Source of the DNA: Bugulina stolonifera | Lineage: Eukaryota > Bryozoa > Gymnolaemata > Cheilostomatida > Bugulidae | Length of the DNA stretch: 64,000 nucleotides | Assembly (NCBI GenBank): GCA_935421135.1 | Contig: OW285196.1 | Coordinates: 1,674,001-1,738,000, forward strand | Direction of reading: 5' to 3' | Shown: positions 23,584 to 37,796 of the stretch, piece after piece | How positions within the stretch are numbered: the first letter of the stretch is position 1 | How the letters are laid out: every line of letters begins with the position of its first letter | Translations under genes and position numbers: made by a program | The notes under the pieces: model-generated | Told to the model about the DNA's origin: nothing | Databases searched by the model: none | The model's input: only the letters and a program-made list of their open reading frames with translations

Positions 23584-24955
23584 GTAAGCTGGGTCTGCTA
23601 TTCCATGTCAGTGTCATCTCCTCCTGTATACAATGGAACGGAGGTTTATGGGGAGATTTAGTTGGTGCATACCTGTCATCTACCTGTATCTACCTGCCAT
23701 CTACCGGTGTCTTCGTTGCCCCAGCTTATGTAGGCCTAGATCTAGTAGATATTTGGGTGGTTGGTTTATAACTAGTAGACTAATATTGGAGTGTTAGTTC
23801 AAGTATTTGTTGGAGATTTTTAGGTTTTTTATTTGAGGTTTGTTGCGATTTTACTTGAATTAGTCGAATACAAACTTCTCTTTAGTTATTGAGTTTAGAT
23901 GATAATGATGATGTGAAGCTGCCACTAATAACATTACCCTGTCTCTTTCCTCTATTAGATAAACCTGAAGATAATCCTGGTGTCTGGCAAGACTCATGAG
24001 TTCCGGTTCACTCTGCCGGACACTGTCTCCGTCATAACTCAACATATATTTGACAATTGGCCAGACGGTACGTAGTAAATACACATGTATCTAACCTATT
24101 GCAATAATATAGTCTACCAACATGTACTTACATGTGCAGTATCGCTGGGAGTGTGAAATGGTCACAAGATAAACCTGTTGCAATGTAGGCCTTATAATAG
24201 ATTGGGATTAATCTGCTCATAGTAATTCTTGCTGTTTGCTGGAGTTGAGCAGCACTCACCGTATAATTGTTATATTTCTTTGGAGTTATCACCTCATTGG
24301 TGAGTCATAAGATAGAGAGGATAACTTTAAAATGGGTCAAAATTATACATGATGATTTTCTTGTAATTTTATGAGTCTTAGTTTCTATTTACATTATATG
24401 AATTCCATGTATACTACTAATCTCCTACCTATTGTTTTATAGAGTGGTCAGATGAGGAAAAGCCAGCCACAAATATAATTAGACTAATATATCAAGGCCG
24501 GTTTCTCCACGACAGCGTCTCAATGGCGGCACAACAGCTAGCCGCTGGTAGAACTACAGTCATGCATTTGGTGTGCCGGGAGAACCTACCAGCTGCCAAC
24601 CATCCAGGTATGTATGGTGAGACTGCCCACTCAAAGTAAATAACCTATCTTTGATCGAATCCTTATTGCGACGAATATGATGTGGAAGGACAACTCCACT
24701 TATATACTACATTATAGAACATAGACAAACTATATGATCATGTTTGATGATACATTCATGGTGAGACTATTCGAATTTATAGAAAAAGATGCAGCTCACC
24801 ATCTGTTTTTACTACTGCGAATTAATAAGTTTTTTGTGTATATTGTACATGGTATGTTGTATATTACAGGGAATATAAAGAGGGAAAAATCTAGAACATC
24901 GGCTAGCGCTCGTCAACGAGAACCCGGATGTTGTGCGAGCTGTCAAATCTTATAA
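23512..24955 (+). CDS. UBL3: UBL3: ubiquitin-like protein 3 (membrane-anchored Ub-fold)
   Basis: Complete four-exon gene: 23512-23583, 23959-24067, 24443-24607, 24870-24955. All introns are GT-AG, phases run 0, 1, 1, and the total is 432 nt or 143 residues (human UBL3 117). The N-terminal 24 residues are poorly conserved. The ubiquitin fold follows: INLKIILVSGKTHEF, DNWPDEWSDE, then LIYQGRFLHDSVS and GRTTVMHLVCRENLP, all wording specific for UBL3. The C-terminus CCASCQIL ends in a CAAX box (C-Q-I-L), with further cysteines for palmitoylation. There is no C-terminal Gly-Gly, so it is not a conjugated modifier. In animals UBL3 is prenylated and promotes sorting of proteins to small extracellular vesicles; that function is taken from the family. 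The start ATG was chosen because its frame splices in phase to exon 2. Confidence 0.95.
23959..24067 (+). CDS. UBL3: UBL3 exon 2
   Basis: 109 bp, first half of the ubiquitin fold (INLKIILVSGKTHEFRF and DNWPD). Acceptor CTATTAG, donor G|GTACGT, phase 1. Confidence 0.95.
24443..24607 (+). CDS. UBL3: UBL3 exon 3
   Basis: 165 bp, second half of the ubiquitin fold (RLIYQGRFLH and TTVMHLVCRE). Acceptor TTTATAG, donor CAG|GTATGT, phase 1. Confidence 0.97.
24870..24955 (+). CDS. UBL3: UBL3 exon 4, CAAX box
   Basis: 86 bp, basic tail NIKREKSRTSASARQR then GCCASCQIL and TAA. The terminal Leu predicts geranylgeranylation rather than farnesylation. Confidence 0.95.
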
Positions 24956-25690
24956 CTCTTAGCTGTAAATTATGTCGTCTCCTACCCTCCTTAATTGTCA
25001 CTGGATGAACAGACAGACAGATCCCGCCCTCGCTTGCTGTTGTCTAACATTCTCTATTCAGCGAGTGATATGCGCTGGGGACAGGAATGCAGGCCTGTGT
25101 GCTGGAAAGGAGGGAGGAACCAAGACGACACTAAACCATATTATATATGTATATATTTATAACTTTTCTATGTCGGATGTACTTGGCTGTATTTATCATT
25201 GAAAAAACTATTTTTACCTCAAAAATGAAAATGAATACTAACTCCATGTAGCTTAATCTGGTTACTTCTCTCTAACTTCTGATACTATCTATACCAATAT
25301 AATTATTTTTGTTTATACTTGTAACTACTTAAATCAAAACTACCATCAAAATCTGTGCTGAAGTTTATGTCAAAATTCCTATTGTAATTAGTTTGCTGGC
25401 TGACTGGCATCTGTTCCACACTATCTAGACCTCTAGAATCTCTTCAACAAATGGAGGCCAAGGACTATTGATATGACACTCATTCACTGGGAGAAGTCAA
25501 AGCAACCAGGGACATAGTTTAATGGCTTAGCTTTAGTTAATATAATATGATGCTGACCTATGGCTAACTCACTATATTCTATATCCTATTTTACTTAGTC
25601 TAATGATTATACACAGACACTGCAGTATTAACTGTTGCTTTGCATTACTAAATGAAAATATATTTTGTATGTTTAAACATAGTCAACTGT
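24956..25690. other. Region between convergent genes
   Basis: UBL3 3' UTR followed by AT-rich sequence to the 3' end of the next, minus-strand gene. No further gene seen. Confidence 0.5.
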
Positions 25691-25696
25691 TTTATT
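25691..25696 (-). terminator. Poly(A) signal of the minus-strand coiled-coil gene
   Basis: AATAAA on the minus strand, about 225 nt past the proposed stop codon at 25921-25923. Confidence 0.4.
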
Positions 25697-25920
25697 TCAT
25701 TTCTAGTGTCCTGGATACAGTTATATGATGAGGAGTGTGTAGAACACATCAGATTTTGAATAAATTATAAAAATTACTTTAAAAACTACAAGTATCTAAA
25801 CACAGTCAACTATATAATATATACACATAGAGTCGAGTATGGCTGGTAGTTATCTATCTCACTAGTGATAAGCTAGCATATATACTGACTCCCTGCTCTC
25901 TAACTCTGTACAAGTATTCT

Positions 25921-25955
25921 CTACATGCCAAGTTTGCCTTTCTTACCTCTTTTAC
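25921..25955 (-). CDS. Coiled-coil gene, last exon
   Basis: 35 bp, acceptor TATTCACAG, in phase with the previous exon. Encodes GKRGKKGKLGM and TAG. It is short, so it is supported mainly by phase, the acceptor and the downstream AATAAA. Confidence 0.6.
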
Positions 25956-28900
25956 CTGTGAATATAGTATGAGATTTAATACACGCTACTACAACCGTAA
26001 CTATATTTTACTAACTAATACCATGCTATACACCGCTATGTGCTGATATACTGTATAATACAATCATGTATATACGCTATTATACAACACCAGTATGTAC
26101 TGATATACTGTATAATACATGTATATACGCTACTATACAACACCAGTATGTACTGATATACCGTATAATACATGTATATACGCGACTATACAACACCAGT
26201 ATGTACTGGCTCGACAGAAACAAAAACAAAACTGATATACTGTGTAATACATGTATATACGCTACTATACAACACCGCTATGTACTGATATACTGTATAA
26301 TACATGCATATACGCTACTATACAATACCAGTATGTACTGATATACTGTATAATATATGTATATACGTTACTATACAACACCGCTATGTACTGATATACT
26401 GTATAATACATGTATATACATTACTATACAACACCGCTATGTACTGATATACTGTATAATACGTGTATATACGCTACTATACAACACCAGTATGTACTGA
26501 TATACTGTATAATACATGTATATACGCTACTATACAACACCAGTATGTACTGATATACTGTGTAATACATGTATATACGCTACTATACAACACCGCTATG
26601 TACTGATATACTGTATAATACATGTATATACGCTACTATACAATACCAGTATGTACTGATATACTGTATAATATATGTATATACGTTACTATACAACACC
26701 GCTATGTACTGATATACTGTATAATACATGTATATACGTTACTATACAACACTAGTATGTACTGATATACTGTATAATACATGTATATGCGTTACTATAC
26801 AACACCGCTATGTACTGATATACTGTATAATACATGTATATACGTTACTATACAACACCGCTATGTACTGATATATTGTATAATACATGTATATACGTTA
26901 CTATACAACACCGCTATGTACTGATATACTGTATAATATACATGTATGTATACAGGGAAACTACACTCACCTGGTTCCGCCACATACTCTGTTAGGTCCA
27001 CCTCCCCATCTGCCTCCACCAGATTGCCAGCTCTCAGCAGAGCCAGAGAGACCTCATTCTGCCGTACAAAGTAGTTGAGTAGCTCCTCCTTCTCCGTTAG
27101 CTCTCGTATCTTGGCATCAAAAGCTTCCTGTCTCTCTTTGAGCTGGAAGGCTCTCTCCTGCAGCTCTATGTTACTCTGCATAAACAAGTATAATCATAGT
27201 CAGCGCTATGTATGTATAATTCTATATTGTGGTATAATCATGTAGGCATATCTGGTCTGTCATAAACTACTACTACTACAACCACTACTACTACTAGTAC
27301 TGCTACTACTACTACTGCTACTGCTACTACTACTACTACTACTACTACTACCACTACTACTACAACTACTACTGCTGCTACCACTGATACCACAAAAATA
27401 TCTACTCACAGATCTCTGGTTAGACCATCTCTCCAGCATAGCCTTGTATGTATCAGTGTCCCCCAGTAGATTAGCCTCTAGACTCTCAGTGACTATTCTC
27501 TGTGCATCTTCTAGTAAATTACTATCCAGCAGAGGGGATGTATCCAGTCTAGTGCGTAACTCCTGGGGATATACATATCCAACTACACATGCACTTGCAG
27601 TGTTACATGCATGTAGTAAGGCTAATAGACTGCGAGTTTAAACAGCCAATAAGAGGAAAGAGGAGACAACTCCTAAATTCAACACACTAATCAGGTAGTT
27701 GACAGGAAATCAATTGATACAATCCTTCCTGCTGCAATATTCTGACTGTACAACTCTGCTACAGTGTCCTATTATTCCTGGTAGGTTTAGAGGCTATAAT
27801 GTAGTTACTTAGATTTATCTACCCTTCCCCTTAGTTGATTTAGTAGGCAGACAACTTCTTTATCTTACAATAAAAACGCTACAAATGTATAGCACCGAAC
27901 AACGGTTCCCAATTTTTAAATTTAGTATATTGTAACAGTTGTATCCATGTAGCACGAGTTGAGGTATTAACACTGCAAGATGGGGTACATACATGTATAT
28001 GTAGGTGTACATGATTGTGTATAGCTAACCATTAGTCTCTATAGCCCAATATAACTTTGACTGCCCACATTACGTTTATTAGAAATGTAATAGCTAAATG
28101 CACTAACACATATACACTCTACATAATACACATGTATACATACACTAACACATATATACCCTACATATACACATGTATACATACACTAACACATATATAC
28201 TCTACATATACACATGTATACATACACTAACACATATATGCTCTACATAATACACATGTATACATACACTAACACATATATACTCTACATAATACACATG
28301 TATACATACACTAACACATATATACTCTACACAATACACTTGTATACATACACTAACACATATATACTCTACACAATACACTTGTATACATACACTAACA
28401 CATATATACTCTACATAATACACATGTATACATACACTAACACATATATACTCTACACAATACACATGTATACATATACTAACACATATATACTCTACAC
28501 AATACACATGTATACATACACTAACACATATATACTCTACATATACGCATGTATACATACACTAACACATATATACTCTACATATACACATGTATACATA
28601 CACTAACACATATACACTCTACATATACGCATGTATACATACACTAACACATATATACTCTACATATACACATGTATACATACACTAACACATATATACT
28701 CTACATATACACATGTATACATACACTAACACATATATACTCTACATATACGCATGTATACATACACTAACACATATATACTCTACATATACACATGTAT
28801 ACATACACTAACACATATACACTCTACATAATACACATGTATACATACACTAACACATATATACTCTACATATACACATGTATACATATACTAACACATA

Positions 28901-31900
28901 TATACTCTACATATATACATGTATACATACACTAACACATATACACTCTACATAATACACATGTATACATACACTAACACATATATACTCTACATATACA
29001 CATGTATACATATACTAACACATATATACTCTACATAATACACATGTATACATACACTAACACATATATACTCTACATATACACATGTATACATACACTA
29101 ACACATATATACTCTACATAATACACATGTATACATACACTAACACATATATACTCTACATATACACATGTATACATATACTAACACATATATACTCTAC
29201 ATAATACACATGTATACATACACTAACACATATACACTCTACATAATACACATGTATACATACACTAACACATATACACTCTACATATACGCATGTATAC
29301 ATATACTAACACATATACACTCTACATAATACACATGTATACATACACTAACACATATATACTCTACATATACACATGTATACATACACTAACACATATA
29401 TACTCTACATAATACACATGTATACATACACTAACACATATATACTCTACATATACGCATGTATACATACACTAACACATATATACTCTACATATACACA
29501 TGTATACATACACTAACACATATACACTCTACATATACGCATGTATACATACACTAACACATATATACTCTACATATACACATGTATACATACACTAACA
29601 CATATACACTCTACATAATACACATGTATACATACACTAACACATATATACTCTACATATACACATGTATACATACACTAACACATATACACTCTACATA
29701 ATACACATGTATACATATACTAACACATATATACTCTACATATACGCATGTATACATACACTAACACATATATACTCTACATAATACACATGTATACATA
29801 CACTAACACATATATACTCTACATATACACATGTATACATACACTAACACATATATACTCTACATAATACACATGTATACATACACTAACACATATATAC
29901 TCTACATAATACACATGTATACATACACTAACACATATATACTCTACATATACACATGTATACATATACTAACACATATATACTCTACATATACGCATGT
30001 ATACATACACTAACACATATATACTCTACATATACACATGTATACATACACTAACACATATACACTCTACATAATACACATGTATACATACACTAACACA
30101 TATATACTCTACATATACACATGTATACATATACTAACACATATATACTCTACATATACACATGTATACATACACTAACACATATACACTCTACATAATA
30201 CACATGTATACATACACTAACACATATATACTCTACATATACACATGTATACATACACTAACACATATATACTCTACATATACACATGTATACATATACT
30301 AACACATATATACTCTACATATACACATGTATACATATACTAACACATATATACTCTACATAATACACATGTATACATACACTAACACATAGATACTCTA
30401 CATAATACACATGTATACATACACTAACACATATATACTCTACATATACACATGTATACATATACTAACACATATATACTCTACATATACACATGTATAC
30501 ATATACTAACACATATATACTCTACATATACGCATGTATACATACACTAACACATATATACTCTACATATACACATGTATACATATACTAACACATATAT
30601 ACTCTACATAATACACATGTATACATACACTAACACATATATACTCTACATATACACATGTATACATATACTAACACATATATACTCTACATAATACACA
30701 TGTATACATACACTAACACATATATACTCTACATATACGCATGTATACATACACTAACACATATATACTCTACATATACACATGTATACATATACTAACA
30801 CATATATACTCTACATATACGCATGTATACATACACTAACACATATATACTCTACATATACACATGTATACATATACTAACACATATATACTCTACATAT
30901 ACACATGTATACATATACTAACACATATATACTCTACATATACGCATGTATACATACACTAACACATATATACTCTACATATACACATGTATACATATAC
31001 TAACACATATATACTCTACATATACGCATGTATACATACACTAACACATATATACTCTACATATACACATGTATACATACACTAACACATATATACTCTA
31101 CATATACACATGTATACATACACTAACACATATACACTCTACATAATACACATGTATACATACACTAACACATATATACTCTACATATACACATGTATAC
31201 ATACACTAACACATATACACTCTACATAATACACATGTATACATACACTAACACATATATACTCTACATATACACATGTATACATACACTAACACATATA
31301 TACCCTACATATACACATGTATACATACACTAACACATATATACTCTACATAATACACATGTATACATACACTAACACATATATACTCTACATATACACA
31401 TGTATACATACACTAACACATATACACTCTACATAATACACATGTATACATACACTAACACATATATACTCTACATATACACATGTATACATATACTAAC
31501 ACATATATACTCTACATATACGCATGTATACATACACTAACACATATATACTCTACATATACACATGTATACATACACTAACACATATACACTCTACATA
31601 ATACACATGTATACATACACTAACACATATATACTCTACATATACACATGTATACATTTTATACTAACACATATATACTCTACATAATACACATGTATAC
31701 ATACACTAACACATATATACTCTACATATACGCATGTATACATACACTAACACATATACACTCTACATAATACACATGTATACATATACTAACACATATA
31801 TACTCTACATATACACATGTATACATACACTAACACATATACTCTACACAATACACTTGTATACATACACTAACACATATATACTCTACATAATACACAT

Positions 31901-34900
31901 GTATACATACACTAACACATATATACTCTACATATACACATGTATACATTTTATACTAACACATATATACTCTACATAATACACATGTATACATACACTA
32001 ACACATATATACTCTACATATACGCATGTATACATACACTAACACATATACACTCTACATAATACACATGTATACATATACTAACACATATATACTCTAC
32101 ATATACACATGTATACATACACTAACACATATACTCTACACAATACACTTGTATACATACACTAACACATATATACTCTACATATACACATGTATACATA
32201 CACTAACACATATATACTCTACATATACACATGTATACATATACTAACACATATATACTCTACATATACACATGTATACATACACTAACACATATATACT
32301 CTACATAATACACATGTATACATACACTAACACATATATACTCTACATATACACATGTATACATATACTAACACATATACACTCTACATATACGCATGTA
32401 TACATACACTAACACATATATACTCTACATATACACATGTATACATATACTAACACATATATACTCTACATATACGCATGTATACATACACTAACACATA
32501 TATACTCTACATATACGCATGTATACATACACTAACACATATACACTCTACATAATACACATGTATACATATACTAACACATATATACTCTACATATACA
32601 CATGTATACATACACTAACACATATATACTCTACATATACACATGTATACATATACTAACACATATATACTCTACATATACGCATGTATACATACACTAA
32701 CACATATATACTCTACATATACACATGTATACATATACTAACACATATATACTCTACATAATACACATGTATACATACACTAACACATATATACTCTACA
32801 TATACACATGTATACATATACTAACACATATATACTCTACATATACACATGTATACATACACTAACACATATATACTCTACATAATACACATGTATACAT
32901 ACACTAACACATATATACTCTACATATACGCATGTATACATACACTAACACATATATACTCTACATATACGCATGTATACATATACTAACACATATATAC
33001 TCTACATATACACATGTATACATACACTAACACATATACACTCTACATAATACACATGTATACATACACTAACACATATATACTCTACATATACACATGT
33101 ATACATATACTAACACATATATACTCTACATATACACATGTATACATACACTAACACATATACACTCTACATAATACACATGTATACATACACTAACACA
33201 TATATACTCTACATATACACATGTATACATACACTAACACATATATACTCTACATATACACATGTATACATATACTAACACATATATACTCTACATATAC
33301 ACATGTATACATATACTAACACATATACACTCTACATAATACACATGTATACATACACTAACACATATATACTCTACATAATACACATGTATACATATAC
33401 TAACACATATATACTCTACATATACACATGTATACATATACTAACACATATATACTCTACATATACACATGTATACATACACTAACACATATATACTCTA
33501 CATAATACACATGTATACATACACTAACACATATATACTCTACATATACGCATGTATACATACACTAACACATATATACTCTACATATACACATGTATAC
33601 ATACACTAACACATATATACTCTACATATACACATGTATACATACACTAACACATATACACTCTACATAATACACATGTATACATACACTAACACATATA
33701 TACTCTACATATACACATGTATACATATACTAACACATATATACTCTACATATACACATGTATACATATACTAACACATATACACTCTACATAATACACA
33801 TGTATACATACACTAACACATATATACTCTACATAATACACATGTATACATATACTAACACATATATACTCTACATATACACATGTATACTTATACTAAC
33901 ACATATATACTCTACATATACGCATGTATACATACACTAACACATATATACTCTACATATACGCATGTATACATATACTAACACATATATACTCTACATA
34001 TACACATGTAAACATACACTAACACATATATACTCTACATAATACACATGTATACATACACTAACACATATATACTCTACATATACACATGTATACATAC
34101 ACTAACACATATATACTCTACATATACACATGTATACATATACTAACACATATATACTCTACATAATACACATGTATACATACACTAACACATATATACC
34201 CTACATATACGCATGTATACATACACTAACACATATATACTCTACATATATACGCATGTATACATACACTAACACATATATACTCTACATATACGCATGT
34301 ATACATACACTAACACATATATACTCTACATATACGCATGTATACATATACTAACACATATATACTCTACATATACACATGTATACATACACTAACACAT
34401 ATATACTCTACATAATACACATGTATACATACACTAACACATATATACCCTACATATACACATGTATACATACACTAACACATATATACTCTACATAATA
34501 CACATGTATACATACACTAACACATATATACCCTACATATACACATGTATACATACACTAACACATATATACTCTACATATACACATGTATACATACACT
34601 AACACATATATACTCTACATATACACATGTATACATACACTAACACATATATACTCTACATATACACATGTATACATACACTAACACATATATACTCTAC
34701 ATATACGCATGTATACATACACTAACACATATATACTCCACATATACACATGTATACATACACTAACACATATATACTCTACATAATACACATGTATACA
34801 TACACTAACACATATATACTCTACATAATACACATGTATACATACACTAACACATATATACTCTTCATATACACATGTATACATACACTAACACATATAT

Positions 34901-37796
34901 ACTCTACATATACACATGTATACATACACTAACACATATATACTCTACATAATACACATGTATACATACACTAACACATATATACTCTACATATACACAT
35001 GTATACATATACTAACACATATATACTCTACATATACACATGTATACATACACTAACACATATATACTCTACATAATACACATGTATACATACACTAACA
35101 CATATATACCCTACATATACACATGTATACATACACTAACACATATATACTCTACATATACACATGTATACATACACTAACACATATATACTCTACATAT
35201 ACACATGTATACATATACTAACACATATATACTCTACATATACACATGTATACATACACTAACACATATATACTCTACATAATACACATGTATACATACA
35301 CTAACACATATATACCCTACATATACACATGTATACATACACTAACACATATATACTCTACATAATACACATGTATACATACACTAACACATATATACTC
35401 TTCATATACACATGTATACATACACTAACACATATATACTCTACATATACACATGTATACATACACTAACACATATATACTCTACATAATACACATGTAT
35501 ACATACACTAACACATATATACCCTACATATACACATGTATACATACACTAACACATATATACTCTACATAATACACATGTATACATACACTAACACATA
35601 AATACTCTACATAATACACATGTATACATACACTAACACATATATACTCTACATATACACATGTATACATACACTAACACATATATACTCTACATAATAC
35701 ACATGTATACATACACTAACACATAGATACTCTACATAATACACATGTATACATACACTAACACATAAATACTCTACATAATACACATGTATACATACAC
35801 TAACACATATATACTCTACATATATACGCATGTATACATACACTAACACATATATACTCTACATATACACATGCATACATACACTAACACATATATACTC
35901 TACATAATACACATGTATACATACACTAACACATATATACTCTACATATACACATGTATACATACACTAACACATAGATACTCTACATAATACACATGTA
36001 TACATACACTAACACATATATACTCCACATATACACATGTATACATACACTAACACATATATACTCTACATAATACACATGTATACATACACTAACACAT
36101 ATATACTCTACATATACGCATGTATACATACACTAACACATAAATACTCTACATAATACACATGTATACATACACTAACACATATATACTCTACATATAT
36201 ACGCATGTATACATACACTAACACATATATACTCTACATATACACATGCATACATACACTAACACATATATACTCTACATAATACACATGTATACATACA
36301 CTAACACATATATACTCTACATATACACATGTATACATACACTAACACATATATACTCTACATATACACATGTATACATACACTAACACATATATACTCT
36401 ACATAATACACATGTATACATACACTTACCTGGTACTTAGCAATGAATTCTTCCCTCTCCTCTACAGTGTGTCTGGCATTGTACTCAGAGTCCTCTCTCA
36501 ATGCACTGCCTGCCTCTCTAACTATAGTCTCAGTCTTGGACTTACAGGCATAGACACACTGCTCTAGTATATCCAGCTATAAGTAACACCACACTACCCT
36601 ATCATACTCTGTGTCTAGTATGGTGTATAGGAAGGTGATGCCATTGACTATCAGTAACACACACATACAAAAGTACTTGTATGTTTGAGAGAGTATATAT
36701 AATAAAGAGTTTAGGTTTGCCTCCCCTGACACCTAAACAAACATGCGTCAAGTGGAATCAGCCAGGTGTGAAGGCATTGAATGTGATACTAGACTCTACA
36801 TATGGGTGTGTGATGACTTTGTGTAATACAGAGCTGACTTTGGATAATATATGTACCTACCACTTCCCTATGGAATGGTATGCTGGTATCTTCCAGATGG
36901 TCTTCTAGAATTCCAAGTAATTTATTGAAGTCCTCATGCATAGCGAGACCAATGAGCAGATAACTCTTGTAGACAGAGTTTGACTCATGCCTAGAGATTA
37001 AATCTACAATAAGAGAGCAGATAACTTTGATTTGACCTGTACTAGCTAACTGGGTACCGGTACAACTAGCCATGAGCCTCGACCAAACAAAAAGCATTCG
37101 CCCGAACAGGGACTCGAACCCTGGACCCTCAGATTAAAAGTCTGATGCTCTACCGACTGAGCTATCCGGGCTAGCTGCACTGCTAACGAAACTGTATAAG
37201 ACCATGAATAATAATAAGACGAGATGCATGTTTTATATTTTTATTGACTCCTAAAATATAAAAGATGCGTCTTATTATTCATCATCAAGATACTCGTTCA
37301 CACCAACATTTTCCAATATAACACTATGTTCAGGAGAATGTGATGAGCCAGTTACCGCGTGGGAATTGTTCCTTAAACCATCTGGAAGAATATGGGGGAA
37401 GTGAGGAAGGGATGTGGGAAGTACCAACCTCCATACAGGTGCAGCTATATGGGAGACCATGAGCTTCGGCAGGCCAATTCTGCCCGATTTGACGGGGTAG
37501 GCGCAGTGCCAGCCCATTGATGGTATACAGGAGGATGGGGTCAAAAGACTACCAGGTGAATATGTGCCCAAAGACACAAACTGTACACTGTCTCACCCTA
37601 GAGTGAGGCTCACCCGAAAATGAATGAACAGCCTTTGGTGTACCAAGTAGGGAATGGACAGAAACACAGCCACTCAGATTTGCACTGAAAGTTCTAAATA
37701 AGAGATGAACTAACCCAGAGTCCTGCCTATCAGCCTTTTCTCATCTGTTATATCAAAGTGATCGTCAAAGTTGTGCAGAGGTATGAACTTAACTAC
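25921..37796 (-). CDS. Unidentified helical/coiled-coil protein, 3' part
   Basis: Six minus-strand exons in order: 37796-37715, 37003-36861, 36576-36430, 27562-27410, 27175-26971, 25955-25921. All borders are AG/GT and phases agree (1, 0, 0, 0, 1, stop), giving 254 residues and a stop. The first exon is not the start of the gene: it has no ATG in a start position and the upstream part lies beyond the 26-kb array. The protein is almost wholly alpha-helical. Segments include FIPLHNFDDHFDITDEKRLI, then YKSYLLIGLAMHEDFNKLLG, charged helices, and a strong coiled coil (LQERAFQLKERQEAFDAKIR). It ends in a basic tail, GKRGKKGKLGM. I do not recognise the family; the composition would suit a cytoskeletal or ciliary scaffold, but that is a guess. 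The intron between the third and fourth exons is 8.87 kb, almost all minisatellite. Confidence 0.75.
26030..26950. repeat. 53-bp minisatellite, about 17 copies
   Basis: Units of 53 bp containing TATGTACTGATATACTGTAT and ATACATGTATATACG. Two alternating subtypes differ at ACCGC/ACCAG and CGCTAC/CGTTAC. One unit near 26210-26235 carries a unique insertion with CAAAAACAAAA. The array ends about 20 bp from the donor of the coiled-coil exon at 26971. Confidence 0.95.
26971..27175 (-). CDS. Coiled-coil gene, fifth visible exon
   Basis: 205 bp, acceptor TATGCAG, donor CAG|GTGAGT. Encodes the strongest coiled coil (IELQERAFQLKERQEAFDAK) and an acidic end (ADGEVDLTEYVAEP). Confidence 0.87.
27266..27393. 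repeat. ACT/AGT trinucleotide repeat
   Basis: About 40 units of CTA/ACT with scattered G and C interruptions, in a short intron and within 17 bp of the donor at 27409. Confidence 0.92.
27410..27562 (-). CDS. Coiled-coil gene, fourth visible exon
   Basis: 153 bp, phase 0 at both ends, acceptor CCCCAG, donor TCT|GTGAGT. Encodes a charged helical stretch (LLEDAQRIVTESLEANLLGD). Confidence 0.85.
27563..28099 (-). other. Intron of coiled-coil gene, unique part
   Basis: Intron sequence between the fourth visible exon and the large array; no feature recognised. Confidence 0.5.
28100..36429. repeat. 8.3-kb minisatellite of 41-42-bp units, about 200 copies
   Basis: Unit of 41 or 42 bp containing CATGTATACATACACTAACA and then CATATATACTCTACATA, with the variants TACGCATG and ATAATACACATG (adds one base). 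It fills almost all of the intron between the exons at 27562 and 36430. The last unit runs directly into the splice donor. Higher-order repetition is visible, for example a rare CATTTTATAC variant at 31655 and again 292 bp later, and a block with AAATACTC and CATGCATAC repeated about 376 bp apart near 35.8 and 36.2 kb. Confidence 0.98.
36430..36576 (-). CDS. Coiled-coil gene, third visible exon
   Basis: 147 bp, phase 0 at both ends. Encodes LDILEQCVYACKSKTETIVR and a charged helix ending AKYQ. Its donor CAG|GTAAGTGTATG is the first unit of the 8.3-kb array. Confidence 0.85.
36861..37003 (-). CDS. Coiled-coil gene, second visible exon
   Basis: 143 bp, acceptor ATTGTAG, donor GTG|GTAGGT. Encodes DLISRHESNSVYKSYLLIGL followed by two more amphipathic helices; phases match both neighbours. 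Confidence 0.82.
37089..37093 (-). terminator. Pol III terminator of tRNA-Lys
   Basis: TTTTT on the minus strand, five bases after the discriminator base of the tRNA gene. Confidence 0.85.
37099..37171 (-). tRNA. tRNA-Lys (anticodon UUU)
   Basis: 73 nt including discriminator G. All four stems form; the acceptor stem is GCCCGGA/TTCGGGC with one G-T pair. The internal promoter boxes are intact (A box TAGCTCAGTCGGTAGAGC, B box GGTTCGAGTCC). The anticodon loop CTTTTAA gives UUU at 37136-37138. No intron. It sits in an intron of the coiled-coil gene, in the same direction, and is followed by a T5 terminator, so it should be functional. Confidence 0.97.
37204..37282. repeat. Short foldback sequence
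   Basis: Imperfect inverted repeat of about 30 bp arms: ATGAATAATAATAAGACG and, inverted at the right end, ATGAATAATAAGACG, both running on to a shared TTTTATATTTT. It resembles a small MITE end-to-end and lies 33 bp from the tRNA gene. Confidence 0.6.
37283..37714 (-). other. Intron of coiled-coil gene
   Basis: Contains a 100-codon minus-strand open frame (37275-37577) without any domain. The flanking exons join in phase without it, so I treat it as intron. Confidence 0.5.
37715..37796 (-). CDS. Coiled-coil gene, first visible exon
   Basis: 82 bp, acceptor ATTGCAG, donor GG|GTTAGT. Encodes VVKFIPLHNFDDHFDITDEK then RLIGRTL. Its acceptor is only about 15 bp from the edge of the 39-bp array, which must therefore fill the upstream intron. 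Confidence 0.75.

Noticed and set aside
25707..25759. Possible plus-strand terminal exon (acceptor TTTCTAG, then WIQLYDEECVEHIRF and a stop, followed by AATAAA)
   Set aside because: UBL3 already ends in a proper CAAX box and stop at 24955, and no other plus-strand exon is available to splice to it.
28100..36429. CRISPR-like array
   Set aside because: There are no unique spacers: units are contiguous copies of one sequence in a eukaryotic intron. The same holds for all other arrays in the window.
37275..37577. 100-codon minus-strand open frame
   Set aside because: No domain, overlaps the foldback, and the flanking exons splice in phase without it.
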